The notes below the pieces were generated by a model. It saw only the letters and a list, made by a program, of their open reading frames with translations, did no database searches and was not told where the DNA came from. From positions 1 to 13,981 of the forward strand of contig JAGXNR010000078.1 of assembly GCA_019894875.1 (NCBI GenBank): a stretch of DNA of 13,981 nucleotides, read 5' to 3'. Both the position numbers and the translations under genes were made by a program. Within the stretch, counting starts at the first letter, position 1; each line of letters begins with the position of its first letter. Source of the stretch: Promethearchaeota archaeon. Lineage in GTDB: Archaea > Asgardarchaeota > Lokiarchaeia > Sigynarchaeales > SOKP01. Positions 5,975 through 13,400 of the stretch are shown here, one piece after another.

Positions 5975-7725
5975 GTATTATACAGTTCAGCATAGGTTCC
6001 TCCTTTAGCCATTAGATAATCGTGGTTTCCTTCCTCTACAATCGCCCCTTGATCGAGGACAATTATCCTATCTACGTGTCGTACAGTCCAAAGTCGATGA
6101 GCAATAATGATTGATGTACGACCTTCAATTGTTTTTTGTAATGCATCTTGAATTCTAGTTTCAGTGAAGGGATCTACAGAAGCTGTTGCTTCATCGAGAA
6201 TAAGAATTGCAGGATCCTCTAAAATAACACGAGCAAAAACAACAAGTTGGCGCTGTCCCATAGAAAGTCGACTCCCTCTTTCGCCGACATTAGTTTCTAG
6301 CCCATTCGATACATCATCAATCCAATCGGCACCACTAGAAATATTTAAAACATTATACACATCCTCTCTTGTCGCTTTTTTGCAGCAATACTTTATATTG
6401 TTTTCAATCGTATCTGACCAAAGAAAGGGAGATTGTGGGATTATGCCAATTTGTCTCCTATATTCTTTTAAATCAAAGTCTCTAATGTTTACACCATCGA
6501 TTAAGATTTCTCCTCTCTGAAATTCATAAAACCTTGCTAATAATTTTGCTAAACTTGATTTTCCTGCTCCTGTATGTCCAACTATAGCCACAGATTCTCC
6601 AGGATTGATTTTTAAGTTAAAATTCTCAAATACTTCCTTAGATGCTTCATAGCTAAAAGTGACATTTTTAAATTCAATCCCACCTTTGAGTCGAGGTGGT
6701 TTAATATTTTTATTTTGTACAACGAGGGGTAAAGTATCAATTAAAGCAAAAATCCTTTCAGATGATGCCAAACCAGTTTGAAATGCTGGCCAAAAGGTGG
6801 CAATAGTTAGTAATGGAAAAAAGAGGTAGTTTATTCCTGAGAGGAATAGATTCAAATCTCCAGGTGTTATACTTCCATTTAAGACACTGCTCCCACCATA
6901 GAATACAATTAAGGTTAAAACAACACCTTGAATTAAACTTAAAACAGGATACATAATATTAAATACGTATCCTCTGTGGAGATTAACTTTGTATGAGACA
7001 TTATTTACTTCATTAAAGTTTTCATACAGTTTATCTTCTTGTCGAAAAGTTTTAGCAATTTGAATTCCTGAAAAGCTTTCTTTTACGTAGGCGTTTACAG
7101 AGGCTAAAGCTCTTTGTCCTAACAAGGTTCTGGATCTGGCAATTTTACGAAAGGATAATGCTAACGCAAAGAAGAGTGGGAAAGCAATAAGGGTTATTAG
7201 AACTAAGATTAAATTCATGAAAATCATAAAAATAAGTATAAAAATTATAACAAAGAGTGAGGAGACCACATCAAGGGTCAACTCTACTGTTTGGGATAGA
7301 TCTCTTGAGTCAGTATTTATTCGACTAACAATTTTTCCAATAGGGTGTTTATCAAAAAACGAGAGGTCGTGCTCAAGTACTGCTTCTCCAGCATCTCTTC
7401 TTAAATCTAACATGACGTTCCCAATAACTTGAGAAATATTAAGCTGACGAAAATAATTAAATACCCAACCTGACAAGTTTAAACCAAAAATAAATAGAAC
7501 GATTAAAATTAAGAAAATAATATTTGGGTTATTTGGGTCAATATTATTTAAAGCAATACTAGTGAGGACAGGGATCAATGCTCGGAATGCCGAAGAGATT
7601 GTCAAAAAAAATATGACGATTATCATTGGGCGTTTATATTTACCAAAGTACTTTGCGATACGTTTAAATAGGACTGTATCCCCATACTTTCTATCATACT
7701 CTTCCGCTTCTAATCCAAACCACAT
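5953..7725 (-). CDS. Heterodimeric ABC exporter, catalytic-site subunit (pair 2, gene 2), C-terminus frameshifted
   Basis: Paralogue of the 604-aa subunit; 41 of the first 61 residues match by hand alignment. Six predicted helices (about 30-320) are followed by an ATPase with Walker A GHTGAGKSS (383-391), Q431, LSMGQ (487-491), Walker B DE with E512, and H543. The adjacent cysteines in NNIKYCCK are conserved. All catalytic parts are intact, but a missing base after T584 changes the last residues to ISGINL and stops at 590. The lost part is a charged C-terminal tail beyond the ATPase core, so the protein may still work. ATG at 7725 lies 3 bases after the partner's stop, with GGAGG at 7737-7741 inside the partner gene, the same coupling as in pair 1. 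A sequencing or assembly error is a real alternative to mutation. Confidence 0.9.
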   Translation of the reverse strand: MWFGLEAEEYDRKYGDTVLFKRIAKYFGKYKRPMIIVIFFLTISSAFRALIPVLTSIALNNIDPNNPNIIFLILIVLFIFGLNLSGWVFNYFRQLNISQVIGNVMLDLRRDAGEAVLEHDLSFFDKHPIGKIVSRINTDSRDLSQTVELTLDVVSSLFVIIFILIFMIFMNLILVLITLIAFPLFFALALSFRKIARSRTLLGQRALASVNAYVKESFSGIQIAKTFRQEDKLYENFNEVNNVSYKVNLHRGYVFNIMYPVLSLIQGVVLTLIVFYGGSSVLNGSITPGDLNLFLSGINYLFFPLLTIATFWPAFQTGLASSERIFALIDTLPLVVQNKNIKPPRLKGGIEFKNVTFSYEASKEVFENFNLKINPGESVAIVGHTGAGKSSLAKLLARFYEFQRGEILIDGVNIRDFDLKEYRRQIGIIPQSPFLWSDTIENNIKYCCKKATREDVYNVLNISSGADWIDDVSNGLETNVGERGSRLSMGQRQLVVFARVILEDPAILILDEATASVDPFTETRIQDALQKTIEGRTSIIIAHRLWTVRHVDRIIVLDQGAIVEEGNHDYLMAKGGTYAELYNTISGINL

Positions 7726-7728
7726 CTT

Positions 7729-9570
7729 TTAGGAAACCTCCTTCTTTTTAAGGAGTTGTTCAATATCTACATCAAACTTTTTAATAAAAATTTTACGATA
7801 TTCCTCTGATGTTCTTAATAAATCTTCGTGAGTTCCCATGTTGACAATTTCACCACTTTTTAACACTATAATTAAATCTGCCCATCTAATCTGAGAAAGT
7901 CTATGAGTGATTAGAAGGGTTGTTCTTTTTCTTAATATATTTTTTATTGCTTCTTGTATCCTATCTTCTGTGTTAGAATCGATTGATGAAGTTGAATCAT
8001 CTAAAATCAAAATTCTCGGATCTGAGAGGAAAGCGCGAGCAATCGCAATTCGTTGCCTTTCTCCCCCACTGAGCTGAACTCCTCTTTCTCCTATTTCTGA
8101 ATCATACTGTTTTGGTAATTTCCGAATGAAATCATCTGCCTGAGCTTCTTTTGCGCATCGTATAATATCTTTCATTGAAGAGGTTCTTCCAAAGGATATA
8201 TTATTGAACAAAGAATCAGAAAATAAGAAAATATCTTGTTCTATGTATGATATTTGACTTCTTAAGGATTTTAAAGAATAATCTTTAATGTCAATATCAT
8301 CAATCATAATCCTGCCCTGATTCACATCGTATAAACGAGACATCAATTTAGTGAGTGTCGTTTTTCCAGATCCCGTTGTCCCAACAATTGCAACAGTCTG
8401 TCCTGGTTGTACTTCAAAAGTAATATCTTTTAATACAGATTTGTCACTTCCGGGGTAAATGAATGAAACATTTTCAAACCTTATCTTACCATCTATTACT
8501 TTCTTAGCTCCTTCTACATTTTCATCAATTTCAGTTTTTCTATTCATTAGTTCAAGTAACCTGTGTGAGCTCGAAATTGATGCTCTAAGCGTTCCAAAAA
8601 CCATCATAGAAATCATTGTTGGAAAACGTAATTGCCCTATTAAGCCAAGATATGAAATCAATTCTCCTATTCTAAGCATTGGGGGTAATGTAGAAGATAG
8701 GATAAGACCATGAGTTAATCCAATTGTTACTGTTAAGGCAATAAGTAAGAGGGGCAAATATCTTGCTTGAATTTTCCCTTGATCTAAATAAGCATCGCGA
8801 TAACTGCTTGCTTTTGAAGAATATTTCTTTAATTCTTTATGCTCTTGAACTGTGGCTTTTACAACCTCAATTCCATTAAGTGTTTCGGCTAATGTGGCAT
8901 TCATCATCCCAAAAAACATTCGTAATCTTAGCGTAACTGGTCCTAATTTATGAACATAAGACTTCAATGATATTAAAAAGAGAACTGTAAATAAAATTGG
9001 CGCAAAAATTAATTGAAGTGGATAGAAAAGAATAATATAAATAACCGGGATAACCAGTGTTGTGAAAGATTCAAAAATATAAGAAATCGCGGGGCTAAGT
9101 AAAAATTGTAACATGCGAACATCATTTGTGACTCTAGCCATTAAATCCCCGATTTGTTGTTGTTCATGAAATGATTGGCTTTTACCTAAAAGATTGGTAT
9201 AGAATTCTCTCCGGGTATCTCGCTCCATCCTATGAGCTACAATTTCTCTTAACATAAAACTTATTATTCTCAGGATAGGCACCCCAAGGTTTAATAATAA
9301 TATCAAAATTACATAAAATAATAATGTTTGGTAGTTACCGGACATGAAACTCCCAATAGCATTTCCTAAAACTATATACGTTAAAGAATTAAGGTTAGCG
9401 CTTATGACTGTGGTAAAAAAGACTATGATTAATAATATTTTATTAGAGCCGTGAAACATATGCTTTAAAATCCAACTCCTAGAGCCTTTTTGACGAGATT
9501 TTGCAAAAGGATCCTTACCTGGTGAATACTCAACAAGAGTTGGAATATTGTCAATTTTATTTTTTTGCAT
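7729..9570 (-). CDS. Heterodimeric ABC exporter, degenerate-site subunit (pair 2, gene 1)
   Basis: Paralogue of the 612-aa subunit, 613 aa, with the same N-terminal motif (YSPGKDPFAKSRQKGSRSW, 15-33), six predicted helices (about 45-335) and an ATPase domain. Motifs: Walker A GTTGSGKTT (397-405), Q-loop in YIEQD, signature LSGGE (500-504), Walker B ILILDD with D525 instead of Glu, H-loop H556, and the shared C-terminal segment IFIKKFDVDIEQ. It should supply the degenerate ATP site in a heterodimer with the 590-aa subunit. Mixed dimers with pair 1 partners are conceivable given the similarity. ATG at 9570 has no strong SD; promoter candidates are the block at 9621-9657 and a TATA-like ttttaataaata at about 9611-9622. 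First gene of its operon; its final codons AAG GAG GTT carry the SD of gene 2. Confidence 0.93.
   Translation of the reverse strand: MQKNKIDNIPTLVEYSPGKDPFAKSRQKGSRSWILKHMFHGSNKILLIIVFFTTVISANLNSLTYIVLGNAIGSFMSGNYQTLLFYVILILLLNLGVPILRIISFMLREIVAHRMERDTRREFYTNLLGKSQSFHEQQQIGDLMARVTNDVRMLQFLLSPAISYIFESFTTLVIPVIYIILFYPLQLIFAPILFTVLFLISLKSYVHKLGPVTLRLRMFFGMMNATLAETLNGIEVVKATVQEHKELKKYSSKASSYRDAYLDQGKIQARYLPLLLIALTVTIGLTHGLILSSTLPPMLRIGELISYLGLIGQLRFPTMISMMVFGTLRASISSSHRLLELMNRKTEIDENVEGAKKVIDGKIRFENVSFIYPGSDKSVLKDITFEVQPGQTVAIVGTTGSGKTTLTKLMSRLYDVNQGRIMIDDIDIKDYSLKSLRSQISYIEQDIFLFSDSLFNNISFGRTSSMKDIIRCAKEAQADDFIRKLPKQYDSEIGERGVQLSGGERQRIAIARAFLSDPRILILDDSTSSIDSNTEDRIQEAIKNILRKRTTLLITHRLSQIRWADLIIVLKSGEIVNMGTHEDLLRTSEEYRKIFIKKFDVDIEQLLKKKEVS
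7737..7741 (-). promoter_or_regulatory. Ribosome binding site of exporter gene 2 (pair 2), inside gene 1
   Basis: GGAGG (in aaggagg) on the minus strand, 11 bases before the ATG at 7725, encoded by the last Lys-Glu-Val codons of the 613-aa gene. It is at the same place in the gene as in pair 1, but the spacing is 4 bases longer because three bases separate stop and start. Confidence 0.7.
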
Positions 9571-9620
9571 AGAAAATTCTATTCCGATATTGTAAAAAGA
9601 ATTAGACCTTATTTATTAAA

Positions 9621-9657
9621 AACTGAAATAATCAATATTTAATAGAGTTTTACAATC
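9621..9657 (-). promoter_or_regulatory. Promoter/operator block conserved upstream of exporter operon 2
   Basis: Counterpart of 5779-5815 (28 of 37 bases alike). On the minus strand it contains CTATTAAATATTG, a good TATA match, then ATTATTTCA. It ends 50 bases before the ATG at 9570. A start about 25 bases beyond the TATA would give a leader of roughly 40 nt. Confidence 0.5.
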
Positions 9658-9689
9658 TAAATCCAATCCAAAGGGAAAGGGGTGTTATG

Positions 9690-10022
9690 CTAAGAAAAGT
9701 TCTTTTTTATACTAATGAGTGTTGTTGTAGTTTCTATTAATTTAGATAATTCTTCATTTGACCTGCAGAATGTAGTTATTTTTTCTAAATCTTCAAGATT
9801 ATTAAATTTGCATTCCGCTATTAAATCCCATCCCCCATATATCGGTGTAGCATAAGTTATTTGCCAGTCTTCATTCGGGTTGCTTGGTTTTAAGCTTTTT
9901 AATTTTTCTGCAACTTCCCATTGTGTACCGATGATTTTCAGTCGAATCAAGATATAGCCACGATAATAGATAGACGTTACACCAATTTTACATATATTAA
10001 TTGAAAACTTAGATTTTTTCAA
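9690..10022 (-). CDS. Stand-alone Lrp/AsnC ligand-binding (RAM) domain protein
   Basis: A 110-aa protein that is almost wholly an Lrp/AsnC C-terminal domain: first strand GYILIRLKI (22-30), helix TQWEVAEKLKSLK (33-45), then ITYATPIYGGWDLIAECKF (55-73) with the GG-D-L turn typical of the fold, helix NLEDLEKITTFC, and closing strand ETTTTLISIKK. No helix-turn-helix is present, and an in-frame stop shortly before the start excludes a longer form. Such proteins form dimers or octamers that bind amino acids and may modulate full Lrp proteins. The start is TTG at 10022, with no in-frame ATG in the N-terminal region and no SD. It follows carB by 65 bases on the same strand and could be the last gene of a carAB operon or have its own start. 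The ligand cannot be read from the sequence. Confidence 0.8.
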   Translation of the reverse strand: MKKSKFSINICKIGVTSIYYRGYILIRLKIIGTQWEVAEKLKSLKPSNPNEDWQITYATPIYGGWDLIAECKFNNLEDLEKITTFCRSNEELSKLIETTTTLISIKKNFS

Positions 10023-10087
10023 AATTTATATTAGATTAAAATTAATTTTTTAGAATTTTTCAAGGTTTCTATCAATGAGGAAGATTT

Positions 10088-13000
10088 CTACCAATAAATT
10101 TCTTTTAATGAACTGTGGTACTCATTAAGAGATTTAATATTAACTTCTTTTTTTCTTACATTTTCAATTGCATCTATAACTGCCTTTGCTAGCTGTAAGT
10201 TTATAATCACGGGAATATTATAATCTACCGCCATCCTTCTAATCTTATACTCATCTTCCAAGATAGTTTTAAATTCCTGTTCGACAGTAGTGGGCATTGG
10301 AATATTAATTACCATATCTATGTGACCTTCTTGTAGGCATGCCATTATATTAGGTTCTTTTCCAAATTCATGAACTTTATATAATCTTACTGCTTCAACT
10401 CCGTTATTCTTTAAGGCTTTTGCTGTATCTTCTGTGGCAAAAATAGTAAATCCTAAAGATTTTATCTTTTTGGCGAGAGGAATTATTTGTTTCTTTAATT
10501 CATCCCCTCCTACGGATATTAATACATTTCCTTCTTCGATTGGAATGTTCATTTCTGTAGCTTCTAAAGCCTTTATTAAAGCGTCTGGAAAGTTGTCTCC
10601 TATTATTCCGATTTCACCCGTTGATGCCATCTCAACACCTAAAACAGGATCCGCTTTATCCAATCTAACAAATGAAAACATTGGTGCCTTTACTGAAACA
10701 AAATCTCCATACTCTAAATTCATTAATCTTTCAGGAATCGTTTTACCCATTAAAATCTCAGCTGCTAGGCGCATTAAGTTTATCCCACGAGATTTTGATA
10801 CATATGGCATGCTTCGACTTGATCTAAGGTTACATTCGATCACAAATACTTCCCCATTTTTTATTAGATATTGAATGTTAAATGGACCTCTAATCTTGAG
10901 GGCTAGGGCAATTTTTTTGGTGTAGTCTTCAATCTTCTTTATTACATTCTCAGAAACCGTTTGTGCAGGAATTGTCATAGTTGCATCTCCACTGTGGATT
11001 CCAGCATTCTCTATATGCTCCACAATTGCTCCAATAAAAACGTTTGAACCATCACAAACTCCGTCAGCTTCAATTTCTCTAGCACTAGTAAAAAATTTTG
11101 TTATGACGACAGGATACTCACTTGAAATTGAAGCGGCAAGATCAAGTGTGTCCTTAAGAGTTTTTTCATCATATGATACTCTCATAGCTGCTCCACTTAA
11201 TACATAAGAAGGTCTAACCAAGACAGGGAAACCTACTTTTTTGGCAAAATTCAAAGCTTCTTCTTCATTAGTCAATGCATTCCATTCTGGTTGCTTTATC
11301 TCAAGTTGATCTAATAAAGCGCTAAACTTACTTCGATCTTCCGCCATATCTATCCTGGAACCATGAGTGCCGAGTATTCTTAAGTTAGTTTTTCTAAAGA
11401 ATTCAGAATATTGTGTGATTTTAGTTGCTAGGTTATTGGCTATCTGACCTCCCGCAGATACCACGATACCCATTGCTTTTTCTAGCTCACATATATCGAG
11501 AACTCTTTCCCCAGAGATTTCATCGAAGTAGAGCTTGTCACTTACGTCATAGTCGGTCGAGACTGTTTCGGGATTATAGTTAATCATAATAGCTTGATCC
11601 ACACCCAATTTCTTAATGGCCCATAGGCAGTTAACAGATCCCCAATCAAACTCTACAGAAGCACCAATACGATAAGTGCCAGAACCAAGAACAATTACTT
11701 TTCTCAAGTTAGCTCTATTTTCTTTTTCAAAATCAATATCATGCTCTGAGGCACTGTAAGTAAGATATAGATAGTTCGTAATAGCAGGCCATTCAGCTGC
11801 GAGAGTGTCAATTCTTTTAACAAATGGATGTATATCTAATTTTCTTCTCATTTGTCGTATGAAAATCGTATCTACTCCTATAATTTTAGCGATCTGGCCA
11901 TCAGAAAAGCCAAATCTTTTTGCTCTTTCTAATAAATATCTCTTTTCTTTATCTGAAGTTTCCAATAAATTGAACTGTTCAAGTTGATGTTCAACATCAA
12001 TAATATTTTTCATTTTATACAGAAACCATTTATCAACTCTTGATAAGCGATAAATTTCGTCAACTTCAATACCCCTTTTTATTGCCTCAGCAATCCTAAA
12101 CACCCTTAAATCTGTAGGGTTCCTTAAGGCATATTTCAATTCATTTAAATCATCAATTGGATCTAAATCATTAGCTACAAATCCTTTCATGCCTATATCA
12201 AGCATTCTTATACCTTTTTGAAGTACTTCTTCAAATGTTCTTCCAATGGCCATTATTTCGCCTACAGATTTCATCTGAGATCCTAATCTTCGATCTACTT
12301 TTTGAAATTTAGTCAGATCCCATCTTGGAATTTTAAGTACTAGATAATCCAATGCTGGTTCAAAACATGCTGTTGTAATACCTGTAATTTTATTCTTTAA
12401 TTCTGGTAAAGTATATCCTATTGCCAGCTTTGCAGCAATATATGCTAAGGGATAACCTGTTGCTTTAGAGGCAAGTGCTGAGGATCTCGAGAGTCGAGCA
12501 TTTACTTCTATTGCCCGAAACTCCTTTGAGAAAGGATCTAATCCATACTGAATATTACACTCTCCTATAATACCAAGGTTACGTATAACTCTAATAGAAG
12601 CAGAACGGAGCATTTGATATTCCTCATTTGTCAATGTTTGACTCGGACTTATGACAAGTGATTCTCCTGTGTGAATCCCTACGGGATCAAAATTTTCCAT
12701 ATTACAATTGATAAAACAATTATCTTCAGAGTCCCTAACAACTTCATATTCGATTTCTTTCCAACCCCATATACTTTCTTCAATCAAAATTTGGTTTATT
12801 CTTGATTGTGCTAAACCTTTTTTAGCAATTCTTTCAAATTCTTTTATAGTATTAACAATACCAGATCCTCTACCACCTAATGTATATGCTACTCTTATCA
12901 TACATGGAAAACCAATATCTTTTACCGCTTCCAGTGCTTCGCTATAAGAAGTTACCGCCTTGCTTTTGCACACCTTAACATTAGATTCTTCCATAGCTTT

Positions 13001-13399
13001 AATAAATAGATCTCGGTCTTCTGTTGCTTCTATGGCATCAATTGGTGTTCCTAATACGCGAATATTATACTTTTTTAATAATCCTTGTTCATAGAGCTCA
13101 ACTCCAACATTTAAGGCAGTTTGTCCCCCAAATGCTAATAAAATTCCGTCAGGTTTCTCTTTTTTGATGACCTCTTCAACATATTTAACGTTAATCGGTA
13201 ATAAATATACTTTATCTGATAATTGAGGGTCAGTTTGGATGGTTGCAATATTAGGGTTAATTAATATAGTCTCAATGTTTTCTTCTTTAAGGGCTTTCAA
13301 TACTTGAGATCCACTATAATCAAACTCTCCTGCTTGACCAATACGGATTCCACCAGAACCTAGTACCAATGCCTTTTTGATACTTTTATCTAGAGGCAA
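10088..13399 (-). CDS. carB: Carbamoyl-phosphate synthase large subunit
   Basis: Makes carbamoyl phosphate from bicarbonate, two ATP and ammonia channelled from CarA, for pyrimidine and arginine synthesis. At 1103 aa it is full length. First ATP-grasp half (1-400): GSGGIRIGQAGEFDYSG (14-30), E215, E298 and N300 in IEVNARLSRSSALASKATG. Linker/oligomerisation domain (400-560). Second half (565-940): LGSGTYRIGASVEFDWGS, RPSYVLSGAAM (729-739), NIQY, E855 and N857 in IECNLRSSRS. MGS-like allosteric domain (955-1085) with K1008 and N1032, but ATEDTA (988-993) has Asp where the family has Gly (T-x-G-T-A). The start is TTG at 13399, one base after the carA stop, and gives the usual N-terminus just ahead of KKALVLGSGGI; GGAG lies 10 bases upstream. 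Translational coupling to carA is very likely. Confidence 0.97.
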   Translation of the reverse strand: MPLDKSIKKALVLGSGGIRIGQAGEFDYSGSQVLKALKEENIETILINPNIATIQTDPQLSDKVYLLPINVKYVEEVIKKEKPDGILLAFGGQTALNVGVELYEQGLLKKYNIRVLGTPIDAIEATEDRDLFIKAMEESNVKVCKSKAVTSYSEALEAVKDIGFPCMIRVAYTLGGRGSGIVNTIKEFERIAKKGLAQSRINQILIEESIWGWKEIEYEVVRDSEDNCFINCNMENFDPVGIHTGESLVISPSQTLTNEEYQMLRSASIRVIRNLGIIGECNIQYGLDPFSKEFRAIEVNARLSRSSALASKATGYPLAYIAAKLAIGYTLPELKNKITGITTACFEPALDYLVLKIPRWDLTKFQKVDRRLGSQMKSVGEIMAIGRTFEEVLQKGIRMLDIGMKGFVANDLDPIDDLNELKYALRNPTDLRVFRIAEAIKRGIEVDEIYRLSRVDKWFLYKMKNIIDVEHQLEQFNLLETSDKEKRYLLERAKRFGFSDGQIAKIIGVDTIFIRQMRRKLDIHPFVKRIDTLAAEWPAITNYLYLTYSASEHDIDFEKENRANLRKVIVLGSGTYRIGASVEFDWGSVNCLWAIKKLGVDQAIMINYNPETVSTDYDVSDKLYFDEISGERVLDICELEKAMGIVVSAGGQIANNLATKITQYSEFFRKTNLRILGTHGSRIDMAEDRSKFSALLDQLEIKQPEWNALTNEEEALNFAKKVGFPVLVRPSYVLSGAAMRVSYDEKTLKDTLDLAASISSEYPVVITKFFTSAREIEADGVCDGSNVFIGAIVEHIENAGIHSGDATMTIPAQTVSENVIKKIEDYTKKIALALKIRGPFNIQYLIKNGEVFVIECNLRSSRSMPYVSKSRGINLMRLAAEILMGKTIPERLMNLEYGDFVSVKAPMFSFVRLDKADPVLGVEMASTGEIGIIGDNFPDALIKALEATEMNIPIEEGNVLISVGGDELKKQIIPLAKKIKSLGFTIFATEDTAKALKNNGVEAVRLYKVHEFGKEPNIMACLQEGHIDMVINIPMPTTVEQEFKTILEDEYKIRRMAVDYNIPVIINLQLAKAVIDAIENVRKKEVNIKSLNEYHSSLKEIYW

Positions 13400-13400
13400 T

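Larger units (their letters stand above)
2076..9657 (-). repeat. Tandem duplication of a two-gene exporter operon
   Basis: Unit 1 (2076-5815) and unit 2 (5909-9657) have the same order: promoter block, degenerate-site subunit, SD in its last codons, catalytic-site subunit. Protein lengths are 612+604 and 613+590 (605 if the frameshift is repaired). Divergence of about one third of residues in the N-terminal segment compared means the duplication is old, and both copies have kept their motifs. There are no transposase remnants or terminal repeats around the units. Confidence 0.85.

Noticed and set aside
3178..12947. Plus-strand open frames of 60-146 codons opposite the exporter and carB genes
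   Set aside because: They are shadows of strongly conserved minus-strand genes, have no recognisable motifs, and lack SD or promoter signals.
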